From: Siccibacter turicensis LMG 23730 | Lineage (GTDB): Bacteria > Pseudomonadota > Gammaproteobacteria > Enterobacterales > Enterobacteriaceae | DNA: 64,000 bases | Reading direction: 5' to 3' | Assembly: GCF_000463155.2 (NCBI RefSeq) | Contig: NZ_AWFZ01000028.1 | Location: 248,001 to 312,000 of the forward strand | Shown here: positions 27,884 through 37,930 of the stretch, piece after piece | Numbering within the stretch: the stretch's first letter is position 1 | How the letters are laid out: every line of letters starts with the position of its first letter | Position numbers and translations under genes: made by a program | Notes under the pieces: generated by a model | Databases searched by the model: none | What the model was told of the DNA's origin: nothing | Seen by the model: the letters and a program-made list of their open reading frames with translations, nothing else

Positions 27884-29323
27884 TCAGCTCGAACAGCTTA
27901 CTTCCAGACGTTTGCCCCATTCCGGCGGCCGCTGCGAAAAATCATCGTCGCGATCGGCCCACGGATTTTGCAGGGCGTCGATAAGCCGCGCCAGCTCGGT
28001 AGTGTCGTCCAGCTCTGCGCCGGCGATTGCCCGCTGTGCCAGCCAGTTGCGCAGCACCACCGACGGGTTGGTGCGCTTCATGCGCGCCTGACGTTCGCTG
28101 TCGTCGATGCCGTCGCGCGCCAGGCGTGCGCGGTAGTCCGTAAACCAGGCATCAAACCCGGCGCGATCGATAAACTCGTCGCGCAGCGGTGAGGCGCTGC
28201 TGGCCTGTTCGCTCTCGCTCAACAGCCGGAAGGTGCGCGTCCAGTCGCTGCCCTCGCGGGCCATCAGCGCGGTCAGGCCGCTGAGCAGCGCGTTATCGTC
28301 CTGCTGCTCGGTATAGAACCCGAGCTTGCTGCGCATCAGCCGCCCGTAGTGACGCATTAGCGCAGGCTGATAGCGATCAAGCGCGGCGTTGAGGGCATCC
28401 ACCTCGATAAACGGTGACAGCGTCTGGGCCAGCCGCTGGAGATTCCACAGCCCAACCGCCGGCTGGTTATCGAAGGCATAGCGCCCCTGATAGTCAGAGT
28501 GGTTGCAGATATAGCCCGGCTGGTAGTCGTCCAGGAAGCCGTAGGGGCCGTAGTCGATGGTCAGCCCGAGGATCGACATATTATCGGTGTTCATCACGCC
28601 GTGCGCGAAGCCTACCGCCTGCCAGTGGGCAATCAGCGACGCGGTGCGATCCACCACATCGTTAAACCACAGGGCGTAGCGGGCAACGTCCTCCACCAGC
28701 TGTGGCCAGTGATGGGCAATCACATAGTCTGCCAGCTGCTGCACCTTTTCCGGCTCGCGGCGGTAGTACCAGTGCTCGAAGTGGCCGAAGCGCACGTGGC
28801 TCTCGGCGATGCGCATCAGCATCGCGCCGCGCTCCGGGGTTTCGCGCCGCACCGGCGTGTCGCTGGTGACGATAGAGAGCGCCCGGGTGCCGGGAATGCC
28901 GAGGTAATGCATTGCCTCGCTGGCGAGGTATTCGCGCACTGTGGAGCGCACCACCGCCCGGCCATCGCCCATGCGCGAGTACGGCGTCAGCCCGGCCCCC
29001 TTCAGGTGCCAGTCCATTTTGCGGCCATCGGCCAGGCGCTGCTCGCCCAGCAGAATGCCGCGCCCGTCGCCAAGCTGTCCGGCCCAGACGCCGAACTGAT
29101 GCCCGCTGTAGACCTGCGCCAGCGGCGCCATGCCGGGCAGCAGCGTTTCGCCGCTCCACACCGCCGGGCTGTCAAACAGCGTTTCGGGGATAGCCAGCTC
29201 CGCCGCCAGTTCGCGGTTATGCCATAGCAGACGGCTGTTGGTCAGCGGTTGCGGGCGAAGCGCACTGTAGAAGCCCGGCAGTTCGTCATGCCAGGTGTTG
29301 GTAAAGGTTAACGTTTGGGTCAT
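27884..29323 (-). CDS. selO: Protein adenylyltransferase SelO (YdiU)
   Basis: 479 residues (E. coli 478). Pseudokinase-fold enzyme that transfers AMP to Ser/Thr/Tyr of proteins involved in redox homeostasis. Seen: [56 protein letters not shown], the catalytic-loop region [24 protein letters not shown], and the C-terminal CSS with the redox Cys. Start at ATG 29323 is fixed by GGAGGTGTT immediately upstream; a longer open frame is not needed. Confidence 0.97.
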   Translation of the reverse strand: MTQTLTFTNTWHDELPGFYSALRPQPLTNSRLLWHNRELAAELAIPETLFDSPAVWSGETLLPGMAPLAQVYSGHQFGVWAGQLGDGRGILLGEQRLADGRKMDWHLKGAGLTPYSRMGDGRAVVRSTVREYLASEAMHYLGIPGTRALSIVTSDTPVRRETPERGAMLMRIAESHVRFGHFEHWYYRREPEKVQQLADYVIAHHWPQLVEDVARYALWFNDVVDRTASLIAHWQAVGFAHGVMNTDNMSILGLTIDYGPYGFLDDYQPGYICNHSDYQGRYAFDNQPAVGLWNLQRLAQTLSPFIEVDALNAALDRYQPALMRHYGRLMRSKLGFYTEQQDDNALLSGLTALMAREGSDWTRTFRLLSESEQASSASPLRDEFIDRAGFDAWFTDYRARLARDGIDDSERQARMKRTNPSVVLRNWLAQRAIAGAELDDTTELARLIDALQNPWADRDDDFSQRPPEWGKRLEVSCSS

Positions 29324-29384
29324 AACACCTCCTGCAGTAAGTGTAGTGCCTGTTAGCGCTGGCAAACACGGTATAACTGCAGGG

Positions 29385-30107
29385 TTATTGGTGGGGTGCC
29401 TCAAGCAGAGTGGCGAGCGCCTCCGGTTCAACCGGCGGCCAGAGGGTGCCCTGCATGGCGCTGAAGCCCAGGGCGTACGCCCGTCGCCGGGACTCGTCAC
29501 TGTCGATACCGGAGATCATCAACCCGTCGCACAGCGGAGAAATCTGCGAGACGATGGCCTGCATAAAAGGTTCAAAGGCAGGGCCACTGATAAGCCGCAG
29601 CACGAAGGCGCGATCCAGGATCACGCGGTGAAACAGCCTGTCGGTAATCGACCGGGTGGTGGCGATGCCGGCCCCGAAATTGCTCAGCGTCAAAGTAAAA
29701 CGTTGAGCAAGCTTACTCAGCGTCTGATTTTCACGTCCAAGATTAATTTCAGGGAAATTCTCATTAATTGCCAGCTCAAGAAAAGGTAATGCGGAAATTC
29801 GCCGGGCAAGCGCCTCGTCATTCAAAATTGCCCCTGCGCTTTGCACGTCAATATTTATCCACGCCACCAGCTGGTTATTAATGAAAAAAGATTTATGCGC
29901 TTCCAGCAGCGTCAATTTTTCCTTAAAGAAGATGACATGCTGTTCATCGCTAATATGGGGGATAACCAGTTCCGTTGGGATGCGAACGCCGCTTTGCGGA
30001 TTAGAAAAATGCGCAATAACCTCCGCGCCGACCAGTGCCCCGCGGCCTGTCCGGGCCGGGCACATCAGCAGCTGAGAGCGGTAGTCTGCATCAAACGTAA
30101 CGATCAT
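29385..30107 (-). CDS. ydiV: Degenerate EAL protein YdiV (anti-FlhD4C2 factor)
   Basis: 240 residues (E. coli 237) aligned over the whole length, e.g. [55 protein letters not shown]. The EAL motif and metal ligands are missing, as in E. coli and Salmonella YdiV, which does not degrade c-di-GMP but binds FlhD and represses flagellar genes under poor nutrition. Second degenerate EAL protein in this window besides BluF. Confidence 0.92.
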   Translation of the reverse strand: MIVTFDADYRSQLLMCPARTGRGALVGAEVIAHFSNPQSGVRIPTELVIPHISDEQHVIFFKEKLTLLEAHKSFFINNQLVAWINIDVQSAGAILNDEALARRISALPFLELAINENFPEINLGRENQTLSKLAQRFTLTLSNFGAGIATTRSITDRLFHRVILDRAFVLRLISGPAFEPFMQAIVSQISPLCDGLMISGIDSDESRRRAYALGFSAMQGTLWPPVEPEALATLLEAPHQ

Positions 30108-30442
30108 CGGGTATCCCCACGGAAAACGTGTTGAAAATAATCCTGACGTAATATGCGTTACGGTTCAACCACCTAGAATTAAGAGCCTTTCTTTTTTCGC
30201 CGTTTCGCTGATCATTTAAGATTATTCTCCGCATTTTAAACGGATAAGGCGCGTAAAAAAACAACGCTTACTTTATTTCTTACCATTTGAAACGATCGTA
30301 AAAAAATGATGACTGCTAATTATTTTATGCCAATGCGTATTTACTCATAATAGTCTGATTGCCGAAACGATTAAATACCGTTATATCCTCCGGTAATGCA
30401 TAAACGCGCGCGGTGCCTGTGCTGCACCGCGCGCCGCATTAA
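30108..30442. other. Non-coding region upstream of ydiV
   Basis: 335 bp, AT-rich, expected to hold the ydiV promoter. A GC-rich GCGCGCGGTGC...GCACCGCGCGC inverted repeat (about 30408-30432) sits just after the GH4 gene and probably terminates it. No gene recognised. Confidence 0.5.
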
Positions 30443-31759
30443 CTAGCGGTTAAACTGCGGCAGGTAGTCGCGGTTCAGCGTCAGCACTTCGTCCAGCAGG
30501 GCGCTGGCAGTGGGCGCATCGCCCACTAAAGGGTTGGTCACCAGCGCCAGCAGCCCGGCGTCTGCATCCCCCTCCACCGCCGCCTGAATCGTCAGCCGCT
30601 CATAGGTTTTGATCTGGGTGGTCAGGGCGTGCATTGACGCTGGCAGCGCGCCGAAGGTCAGCGGATGCGCCCCGGCGCCGTTTACCAGGCAGTTGGTCTC
30701 TATCACCGCATCGTCCGGCAGCCCCTGAATGGCCCCCCGGTTCGCGGTGTTCACTACCAGCTCTGCGCCACGATCGTTGTAAATCGCATCGATCAGCTCC
30801 AGCGCGACCTTTGAGTAAAACGCCCCGCCGCGAAAGCTGAGCTGTTCCGGCTTGTGGTTGAGCGCCGGATCGCGATAGAGCGCAAACAGCTCCTCTTCCA
30901 CTTTCATCACCTGCTCGGCGCGGGTGCCCTGGGCACGGGCCGCCTCCTGCTCCTCACGCAGCATCTCGCGGCTGAGATAGAAGTAACGGTGATAGGGACA
31001 GGGGATCGCCCCCAGGGCGCGCAGCAGCGGTGCAGGCCACGGCATCTCTTTGATGTTGTTCATGGTCATCACCGCGCCGTTGCACAGCATCTCCAGCACC
31101 TGCTGCGTGCGGTTCTCGCCGCGCACGTATACCTCATGCACCCAGACCATATGGTTCAGCCCGGCAAAGCGCAGCCGGACGTCCTCCTCCGGCTCTTCCA
31201 TCATGCCCGCAATCATGTGGTGCATGGCGACCGGCACATTGCACAGGCCGATGATTTTCGCGCGCGTGTGGCGCTGCACCGCCTCGGTGACAATGGCCGC
31301 CGGATTGGTGAAGTTGATTATCCAGGCGTCAGGGGCCAGCGCGTCGACGCGCCGGGCGATGTCGAGCAGCACCGGGATGGTGCGCAGCGCCTTGGCGAAG
31401 CCGCCTACGCCGGTGGTTTCCTGACCGATAAGGCCGTATTTCAGCCCCAGGCGTTCGTCGGCGGCGCGCGCCGCTAAACGCCCGACGCGCAGCTGGGTCA
31501 GGACAAACTGCGCCCCGCGTATCGCCTCATCCGGCGCATAGTGTACCGACACCTTCACCGCCTCCAGCCCGTTCTGATCCAGCATGCGTCGGGTCAGGGC
31601 GGCGATGGTTTCCACCTTGTCGCGCCCGGCCTCGATGTCCACCAGCGCCAGTTCGCGCAGCGGAATGCTCGCCCTTCGGGCCAGTAAACCTTCGATGAGC
31701 TCCGGCGTGTAGCTGCTCCCGCCGCCGAAAACGGCAATCTTAATCCCCTGCTGTTCCAT
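30443..31759 (-). CDS. GH4 family 6-phospho-beta-glucosidase (ChbF/LicH-like), orphan
   Basis: 438 residues. NAD- and Mn-dependent glycosidase hydrolysing phosphorylated disaccharides delivered by a PTS. Seen: NAD-binding GGGSSYTPELIEGL at the N-terminus, TQLRVGRLAARAADE, INFTNPAAIVTEAV, the metal-binding Cys in GLCNVPVAMHH and His in GLNHMVW, and FRGGAFYSKVALELIDAIYND. The ATG at 31759 follows AGGAGAAAAC. No PTS permease or regulator lies beside it, unlike chb or lic operons; it is inserted between ydiV and nlpC, 155 bp downstream of nlpC in the same direction. Substrate (cellobiose-, arbutin- or chitobiose-phosphate type) cannot be told. Confidence 0.87.
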   Translation of the reverse strand: MEQQGIKIAVFGGGSSYTPELIEGLLARRASIPLRELALVDIEAGRDKVETIAALTRRMLDQNGLEAVKVSVHYAPDEAIRGAQFVLTQLRVGRLAARAADERLGLKYGLIGQETTGVGGFAKALRTIPVLLDIARRVDALAPDAWIINFTNPAAIVTEAVQRHTRAKIIGLCNVPVAMHHMIAGMMEEPEEDVRLRFAGLNHMVWVHEVYVRGENRTQQVLEMLCNGAVMTMNNIKEMPWPAPLLRALGAIPCPYHRYFYLSREMLREEQEAARAQGTRAEQVMKVEEELFALYRDPALNHKPEQLSFRGGAFYSKVALELIDAIYNDRGAELVVNTANRGAIQGLPDDAVIETNCLVNGAGAHPLTFGALPASMHALTTQIKTYERLTIQAAVEGDADAGLLALVTNPLVGDAPTASALLDEVLTLNRDYLPQFNR

Positions 31760-31914
31760 GTTTTCTCCTGAAGTGTCCGTGGAAGGCGCCGTGGGCGCTG
31801 ACAAAGCCTGGATGAAAGCGGGAAAGCGGGGTGTGAAGCGCTTCGCACTTCGGGGGGTTGGTGCGGATAACGGAAGAAAGTGTGAGATAACCCGCGACGA
31901 CGCGCGGGTCAGGG

Positions 31915-32379
31915 CTAGATGCGGCGCGCCTGCCAGAACTTTGCGCGCCAGTAGACGTTATCGAGTGAGGAGCGCATGACGCCGCGGCTGGTGGAGGCGT
32001 GGATAAACTGGTTATCGGTATCGTAAATGCCGACGTGCAGGCCGTTGTCCCCGGAGCCGGTTTTGAAAAACACCAGATCGCCTGGCAGCAGGTCCTCTTT
32101 GTCGATTTCTGTGCCGATCTCTGCCTGGTCGCGGGTCTGACGCGGCAGACGCATGGCAAAGCGATCCCGGAAGGTCATCAGCACGAAGCCGGAGCAGTCC
32201 ACGCCGCTGCGGCTCATCCCGCCATAGCTGTAGGGCGTGCCGCGCCAGTTCTGAAGCTGGTCGTTCAGCTCGGCAATCACGGTAATAGAGTCAGAAAGGC
32301 GGGCGTCGGGAGGCGGTGCGCGATGGCTGCTGCATCCCACCAGGAGTAACGTCAACACTGCAATTATCCACAACCGCAT
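31915..32379 (-). CDS. nlpC: Lipoprotein endopeptidase NlpC
   Basis: 154 residues, same length as E. coli NlpC, the founder of the NlpC/P60 peptidase family. Lipobox LLLVGC (Cys16), catalytic Cys62 in SGVDCSGFV, His115 in NGLHVGIYD, and the third polar residue in the HAST segment. Predicted murein peptide hydrolase anchored in an envelope membrane. In E. coli it directly follows btuCED; here iutA lies between. Start at 32379 gives the signal peptide directly. Confidence 0.96.
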   Translation of the reverse strand: MRLWIIAVLTLLLVGCSSHRAPPPDARLSDSITVIAELNDQLQNWRGTPYSYGGMSRSGVDCSGFVLMTFRDRFAMRLPRQTRDQAEIGTEIDKEDLLPGDLVFFKTGSGDNGLHVGIYDTDNQFIHASTSRGVMRSSLDNVYWRAKFWQARRI

Positions 32380-32510
32380 TTTCAGGCCATTCCTCTGGTC
32401 TTCCTTTTTTTGGCTAATGTAGCCTGCTTCGCCTGAAACAGGCAAGTGACGACGGACATCGCGTGCGGCAGGAAGCCCCCTGCCCGACGCACGCCGGGCA
32501 GGGTTCGGAC

Positions 32511-34709
32511 TCAGAACTGAAGGGAGTAGTTCAGGCCAAAGGTGCGGCCACGTCCTTTGTAGTCATACAGCGACGCGGGGCCGTAGCCCGGACTGTAGTA
32601 GAGCGGCGCGCGCTGACCCCAGACGGTGGTGTAGTCGCGGTCGAACAGGTTCTCCACGCTGAAGCTGAGTTTACCCAACGGAAGCGCGTAGCTGCCGAGC
32701 AGGTCAATCGTGGTGTAGCCGTCGATGCTGTTGCCCTGCTCATCGCTGACGTCGAAGGAGGTGGTGCTCTGCACACGCAGGCTCCACGGATCGGGTGCCC
32801 AGCCGATGTACGCCGTCGCTTTCGACGGGCTCGCCACCTTGACGTCATATTTCTCCCAGCTGCCGTCGACCTTCGACTCGGTCTTAAGCACGTTGAAGTT
32901 CGCGCCGGTGCTCCAGACGGTCTCCGGGATAAAGTAGTCCACCGCCCCTTCCACGCCGTAAATGCGACGCTTGTCATCCACCACGCTGATGGTGAGATCT
33001 TTATTCGCCAGCACACTCTTATCGGAGATCGAGTAGTAGGCCGCAATCTGGGTACGCAGGTTGTCCCCGGTGTAGCGCCAGCCCAGCTCGTATGAGTTAA
33101 CTTTGACCCCTTCCAGGCTGCTGTCATCGACGTTGACGCTGTCAATCAGCGGCAGACGGCCGTTCACCGCCGCGCCATAGGTGCCGCGCCCGTAATATTT
33201 CCCCGGATCCGGCAGCTCCACGCCCTGGGAGAAGTTGAACCACGCCTGCTGGCGTTCGGTCAGGTGGGCCAGCAGACCGGCGTTAAACAGGACGTTGTCG
33301 TAATCCACCGAGCCGCCGGGAATCGCATCGGCGGACACGGCCTTACCGGCCGCAATCTGCTGCTGCTGCGCGTAGCCGATGAAGTCATCAATCTTATTCT
33401 CGGTGTACTGGTAGCGCACGCCGCCGCTCAGGGTAAAGATGTCGTTGATGTCATAGCTCGACTGCAGGAAGGCCGCCAGATTAGTGATGTCATACGCCGG
33501 ATAGCGTCCGGTGGTGTAAATCCGCTGGTTATTCATCCCGCCGGAGGCGCTTGCTTTGTCGAGATCGAAGAACATCTGGTTAGCGGTAAAGCGTTCGCGA
33601 TCGGCATCCAGCCCCCAGGTCAGCTGCCAGCCGTCCAGCGGCTGACTGTTGAGGGTTAGTTTCGCGCCATACTGATCGGTTTCCTGCTGGGATGAAGAGA
33701 AGGCGGTAGTCTGCTGGCTGGCATTCACCGTAGGGAACGGATAGAACTTCAGCGACTCGTCGCGGTAGTAGACCTGGCCCACCAGCTCCTGACCCATGAA
33801 ATCGCTGTCAGAGTATTGCAGGCTTATCAGGTGACGTTCGGTGCCCGGAATACGGTCTGAACGCAGCCCCTTGCTGACATACGGCGCAGAGGTGCCGTTT
33901 AGGGTTGAAAAACCTTCTCCCAGATCCAGGCCGTAATCGTCGTCGCCCTGGCTTTTATAATACTGGGTCACCAGCTGCAGCTGCCGGGTGTCGTCGATGT
34001 TCAGCGTGCCGGTACCCATCACGTCGAGGCGGTCGGAATATTGCAGGCCGGTCTGGGTGTTATCCAGCAGGGTGGCGTCACCATTGCCGTCAAACCAGCC
34101 GCCAAATTTCTGGTATGCCACTGAGGCACGCCCGTAGATGTGCTCGTTCCCGCCGGAGAGGGCGCTGGCCACGCGCTCATCGTGATCCTTGCTGCTGTTG
34201 AAGCCGCTCTTCAGGCCCGCCTCGAACTCGCGCAGCGTTTCGGTCTGTCCTTTTTTGGTGACGATGTTGATAAGCCCCCCGGTACTGCCGCCGCCGTACA
34301 GCGCGGTCGCACCGGAGATCACTTCAACGTGGTCGATATTGAACGGATCGATAGCATCGAGCTGACGGCTGTCGGTGCGTGAGGAGTTGAGGCGTACACC
34401 GTCAACCAGCACCACCAGCGGGCGTCCGCGCACGTTCATGCCATAGTTGGTGCGGCTCTGGCTGCTGACGTCAAGGCCCGGGATCAGCTGCGCCAGCGCG
34501 TCTTTCAGCTCTTTACCGCCCTGGATCTGCTGTTCTAACTCGGCGTTTTCAATCACCCATGAGGTCTGCGCCATTTCCGCCACGGTGCGATTGCTGCGGC
34601 TAGCGGAGACCACAACCGTGTCATCATCGGCCTGCTGAGCGACCGCGGGTGCCATCATGGCGAGCAGAAGCGGGTTGAGCGCCCAGAGCGTATGCTTTTT
34701 GCTTATCAT
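32511..34709 (-). CDS. iutA: Ferric aerobactin receptor IutA (TonB-dependent), without aerobactin biosynthesis genes
   Basis: 732 residues, the length of plasmid-type IutA, and very similar throughout (ISKKHTLWALNPLLLAMMAPAVA, TVAEMAQTSWVIENAELEQQ, YKGRGRTFGLNYSLQF at the end). Outer-membrane beta barrel importing Fe(III)-aerobactin. Seen: signal peptide, TonB box DTVVVSA, plug domain (about 40-155; MNVRGRPLVVLVDGVRLN, GATALYGGGSTGGLINIVTKKG), 22-strand barrel and terminal aromatic Phe. ATG 34709 follows GAAGGAAAAACG. No iucABCD or other iron genes lie nearby, so the cell would use aerobactin made by others, or made elsewhere in the genome. The nearest Fur-like box is about 310 bp upstream. 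Confidence 0.93.
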   Translation of the reverse strand: MISKKHTLWALNPLLLAMMAPAVAQQADDDTVVVSASRSNRTVAEMAQTSWVIENAELEQQIQGGKELKDALAQLIPGLDVSSQSRTNYGMNVRGRPLVVLVDGVRLNSSRTDSRQLDAIDPFNIDHVEVISGATALYGGGSTGGLINIVTKKGQTETLREFEAGLKSGFNSSKDHDERVASALSGGNEHIYGRASVAYQKFGGWFDGNGDATLLDNTQTGLQYSDRLDVMGTGTLNIDDTRQLQLVTQYYKSQGDDDYGLDLGEGFSTLNGTSAPYVSKGLRSDRIPGTERHLISLQYSDSDFMGQELVGQVYYRDESLKFYPFPTVNASQQTTAFSSSQQETDQYGAKLTLNSQPLDGWQLTWGLDADRERFTANQMFFDLDKASASGGMNNQRIYTTGRYPAYDITNLAAFLQSSYDINDIFTLSGGVRYQYTENKIDDFIGYAQQQQIAAGKAVSADAIPGGSVDYDNVLFNAGLLAHLTERQQAWFNFSQGVELPDPGKYYGRGTYGAAVNGRLPLIDSVNVDDSSLEGVKVNSYELGWRYTGDNLRTQIAAYYSISDKSVLANKDLTISVVDDKRRIYGVEGAVDYFIPETVWSTGANFNVLKTESKVDGSWEKYDVKVASPSKATAYIGWAPDPWSLRVQSTTSFDVSDEQGNSIDGYTTIDLLGSYALPLGKLSFSVENLFDRDYTTVWGQRAPLYYSPGYGPASLYDYKGRGRTFGLNYSLQF

Positions 34710-35384
34710 CGTTTTTCCTTCACACGGGCGGAAAATATCTGCCCAACATATTGTGTAGCGAGTGTAAGAAGCAGCCTCCGGCTGCGGTGTTTCCCGGCTG
34801 CCGCTGCGCCACTGACCTTGCGCGGGCGACGGACTGAGATAGCATGCCTCACGCCTGCGGGCGCGATGGCGATATCGGGCGAAGCAGCGCGTCCCGATGG
34901 GCAACGCCCTTCTCCAGTCTGATGGAGCTTCGTGCCCCTGCGCAGCGGCAACGCTCTTCTCTTTCGTGCAACCTGCTGATATTCACCAGAATGGATATGT
35001 CATTGTGAGGCACGATTTTGCCGATAACAGTTCTCATTATCAATAACAATTACGCGTATTCTTAAAATTTCTCTTACATCCAGAAACATTACCGCAAGGA
35101 ATTTGTTACACACTCGCTTATCAACTGCGCTCAGGTCTCATCCCGCAGAAGTTGATTCGAGGTCAGCGATCTGAAGCAGCGTAGTGTTTTTTATTGTCGC
35201 TACGCCGGTATGAACGTCATGCAGCGGATGGTGGTTATAGATGAAACGGATCGGAGGGGGAGTAATACCGGCTCTACGCCAGTCCGGGCGGAACAAAGCC
35301 AGGCCGGGAGGCGACAAGACAGAGGGAGCGAAACGCCCAGGCATGAGTAGCCGGACAGCGTCGTACCGGATTGATGGCCGCCGG
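34710..35384. other. Long non-coding region upstream of iutA
   Basis: 675 bp between iutA and btuD without a supportable gene. 34710-35020 is GC-rich with small hairpins (GCAGCC-tcc-GGCTGC at 34771-34785); 35020-35110 is AT-rich with the Fur-like box; 35140-35384 is GC-rich again and includes GCGTAGTG...CGCTACGC near 35178-35205. Weak open frames on both strands have no good start signals. No cobalamin riboswitch motif is recognisable beside the btu genes. Confidence 0.5.
35023..35041 (-). promoter_or_regulatory. Fur-like box upstream of iutA
   Basis: GATAACAGTTCTCATTATC matches 14 of 19 positions of the Fur consensus, followed by ATAACAATT. The long distance to iutA (about 310 bp) implies an extended leader or a missed promoter. 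Confidence 0.6.
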
Positions 35385-36128
35385 TTAGCGCGGCCAGAGA
35401 AAGCGTTCGCCGTCGAGGTTCACTTCACGAAACGGCACGGTCCAGGTCTGCTCAAGCTGCTGCGGCGTCAGGATGTCCGGCCCGCCCTGCGCCACCAGCT
35501 TGCCTTTGTGCATAAGCCATACCTGCCGGGCATAGCGCAGCGCGTGGTTGAGATCGTGACTGCTCATCACCACCGTCACCCCGCCTTCACACAGCTCAAG
35601 CAGGATGCGATCCAGCGCCGCCTGCTGGGCAACATCAAGGCTGTTCATCGGCTCATCAAGCAGCAGTAGCCTGCCGTGGGGATTCGCGCCGGGATGCACC
35701 TGGAGTATCACCGCCGCAAGACGCACGCGCTGCCACTCGCCGCCGGAGAGCTGATTCACCGGACGGGTCAGCTTATCGTTGAGCCACAGGGCTTCGGCGA
35801 TGTGCGTCATCCAGCGCGGATCGGCGCTCCCCTGCTGGTGCAGCGACAGGTAGTGCCACACCGGCATCGCGAACGGCGGACTCTGATGCTGGGCAAGCCA
35901 GGCGCGACGTCGCGCCAGCGCCTCGCCCTGCCAGTCATCAAGCGCCTGACCGGCAAAATGAATGCGCCCACCGCCGTCGATAAGTCCGGCCATCATCTCC
36001 AGCAGCGTGCTTTTGCCTGCGCCGTTCGGCCCCACCAGATGCAGCCAGACGCCCTGCTCCACGCTGGCGCTCAGCGGGCCAAGCCGCCCCGGAAAGGTGA
36101 CGTCCTCAAGCTGCATCAGCGTCGTCAT
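35385..36128 (-). CDS. btuD: Vitamin B12 ABC transporter ATPase BtuD
   Basis: 247 residues (E. coli 249). Energises cobalamin import through BtuC2 with BtuF. Seen: Walker A GPNGAGKST (about 34-42), Q-loop in AQHQSPPFAMPVWHYL, signature LSGGEWQRVRLA, Walker B LLLLDEPMNSLD, switch His in SSHDLNH. Its ATG shares one base with the btuE stop (TAATG). Confidence 0.97.
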   Translation of the reverse strand: MTTLMQLEDVTFPGRLGPLSASVEQGVWLHLVGPNGAGKSTLLEMMAGLIDGGGRIHFAGQALDDWQGEALARRRAWLAQHQSPPFAMPVWHYLSLHQQGSADPRWMTHIAEALWLNDKLTRPVNQLSGGEWQRVRLAAVILQVHPGANPHGRLLLLDEPMNSLDVAQQAALDRILLELCEGGVTVVMSSHDLNHALRYARQVWLMHKGKLVAQGGPDILTPQQLEQTWTVPFREVNLDGERFLWPR

Positions 36129-36676
36129 TATTTTGCCAGCGCCACTTTGATGGCTTCCATGACAATCGGGTCTTCCGGCAGCATGTCCGGGGCGAATCGC
36201 TGGACCACTTCACCGTCGCGTCCGATCAGGAACTTTTCAAAGTTCCACAGGATATCGTCCGGATAGAGCGGTGCGCGGCCTTTGCTTGCCAGACGCTCGT
36301 AAAAGCCGCTCTGCTCGGGCGCAACGGCGGTCGGCGCGGCGGCAATCAGCTTTTGATACAGCGGATGACGCTGCTCGCCGTTAACCTCGATTTTGCTGAA
36401 CATCGGGAAGGTGACGCCATAGGTGGTGCTGCAGAAGGCTTTGATCTCCTCCTCGCTGCCCGGCTCCTGGCCTAAAAACTGATTGCACGGGAAGCCCAGC
36501 ACGCTAAAGCCGTCCTTCTCCCAGGCTTTGTGGATGTTTTCCAGCTGTTCGTACTGCGGCGTCAGGCCGCACTGCGATGCCACATTGACCACCAGCAGCA
36601 CCTTACCCCGGTACTTCTCGAGCGTCGTTTCTTCGCCATCAATGGTCGTCACGGTGGTGTTCAGTACATCAGACAT
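36128..36676 (-). CDS. btuE: Thioredoxin/glutathione peroxidase BtuE
   Basis: 182 residues (E. coli 183). Non-essential for B12 transport; a glutathione-peroxidase-family enzyme reducing peroxides with thioredoxin. Seen: peroxidatic Cys36 in NVASQCGLTPQY, GFPCNQFLGQEPGS, and DDILWNFEKFLIGRDG with the catalytic Trp and Asn. Lies between btuC and btuD as in E. coli. Confidence 0.97.
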   Translation of the reverse strand: MSDVLNTTVTTIDGEETTLEKYRGKVLLVVNVASQCGLTPQYEQLENIHKAWEKDGFSVLGFPCNQFLGQEPGSEEEIKAFCSTTYGVTFPMFSKIEVNGEQRHPLYQKLIAAAPTAVAPEQSGFYERLASKGRAPLYPDDILWNFEKFLIGRDGEVVQRFAPDMLPEDPIVMEAIKVALAK

Positions 36677-36801
36677 AGCAACCCCTTAATCAGTGTGATA
36701 CCCGGACGTCGCGTCCGGCTTTTAAGCATAGCCAGATAATGAACAAAAAGAGCAACTTCCTGGCCAGGCAAAATGTGAGAAATTACGTATCGCCGCGCCA
36801 C

Positions 36802-37782
36802 TTAGCGCTGCGCGCGCAGCAGGAGCCAGATAAACAGCGGAGCGCCAAGGGTGGCGGTAACCACGCCGATGGGCAGCTCGGCGGCGCGCAGCACCAGCCG
36901 GGCGACGATATCTGCCCCCAGCAGCACCGCTGCTCCGGCCAGCGCGCTGGCGGGCAGCAGCACCCGGTAGTCGGTCAGGCCGCACAGGCGCAGCATGTGG
37001 GGGATCACCAGCCCGACAAAGCCAATCGCGCCGGCCAGCGCCACGCTGACGCCCACCAGCCAGCCGGTGCTCACCACCAGCAGGTTGCGCCACAGCCAGA
37101 GCGGCAGCCCAAGCTGGCGCGCCGAGGCCTCCCCCAGCGCCAGCATATTCAGCGGCTGCGCCTGGCGGCACAGCCAGAGCGTCACCGGCACTAACGCCAC
37201 CATCAGCCAGCCCTGACGCCAGTCCACCCCGCCGAACCCGCCCATCAGCCAGTACATCAGCTGACGCAGATCGAGGCTGCTGGAGAAGTAGACCGCCCAG
37301 GTCATCAGCGCGCTACAGATGATGCCGAGCGCTACCCCGGCCAGCAGCAGGCGGCTGGTGGAGAGGTGGCGACGGGCGAAGCGCAGCAGAATGACGGTGA
37401 CGGCCAGCGCGCCGAGGATGGCACACAGCCCCAGCGACCAGTCGGGCAGCGCGCCCTGGCCAATCATCACCGCGGCGATAACGCCTACCCCGGCACCGTT
37501 AGAGACGCCCAACAGCCCCGGCTCGGCGAGCGGGTTGTCAAACAGCGCCTGCATCACCGCGCCGGAGATGGCCAGCGCCGCCCCCACCAGCAGCACCGCC
37601 AGGGTGCGGGGCAGACGGATCTGCCAGAGAAATAGCTGGCTGGCGTCATCGAGCCAGTGCGTGGGAGTAATCCAGATTTCGCCGGCGCACAGGCTGATAA
37701 GCGCGGTCAGCAGCAGGCACAGCGCCAGCCAGCACAACAGGCGGCGTTCGCGACGTCGCGTAACAAGGATAAATTCATGCAT
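36802..37782 (-). CDS. btuC: Vitamin B12 ABC transporter permease BtuC
   Basis: 326 residues if started at ATG 37782 ([14 protein letters not shown]), equal to E. coli BtuC; in-frame starts up to 37806 exist and none has a good Shine-Dalgarno. About ten membrane helices of the FecCD family. Seen: [66 protein letters not shown] (coupling to BtuD), [17 protein letters not shown]. First gene of btuCED; 125 bp separate it from btuE. Confidence 0.95.
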   Translation of the reverse strand: MHEFILVTRRRERRLLCWLALCLLLTALISLCAGEIWITPTHWLDDASQLFLWQIRLPRTLAVLLVGAALAISGAVMQALFDNPLAEPGLLGVSNGAGVGVIAAVMIGQGALPDWSLGLCAILGALAVTVILLRFARRHLSTSRLLLAGVALGIICSALMTWAVYFSSSLDLRQLMYWLMGGFGGVDWRQGWLMVALVPVTLWLCRQAQPLNMLALGEASARQLGLPLWLWRNLLVVSTGWLVGVSVALAGAIGFVGLVIPHMLRLCGLTDYRVLLPASALAGAAVLLGADIVARLVLRAAELPIGVVTATLGAPLFIWLLLRAQR

Positions 37783-37842
37783 AGGAAATGCGATCATGGG
37801 AGACACGCCATAGCGGTAATGGCCTGTAGAAAATCAGGAAAT

Positions 37843-37930
37843 AAAAAAGGCCGCTTGCCAGCAAGAGTGATGTTGTTGCCCACATCGATATTCGGGCTTT
37901 CACTCTCTGCATGCACAGCGGCCTTTTTTT
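37843..37930. repeat. Extended stem-loop between ihfA and btuC
   Basis: AAAAAAGGCCGC (37843-37854) pairs with GCGGCCTTTTTTT (37918-37930); inside, GCAAGAGTGA (from about 37861) pairs with TCACTCTCTGC (about 37899-37910). The result is an 88-nt two-stem structure flanked by A6 and T7, able to terminate in both directions. It lies just after the ihfA stop and before btuC on the minus strand. Whether it is only a terminator or a stable small RNA cannot be decided by eye. Confidence 0.65.

Noticed and set aside
34849-35344. Open frames of 66 and 68 codons upstream of iutA
   Set aside because: No convincing ribosome-binding sites or families; the first would overlap the Fur-like box at its start.
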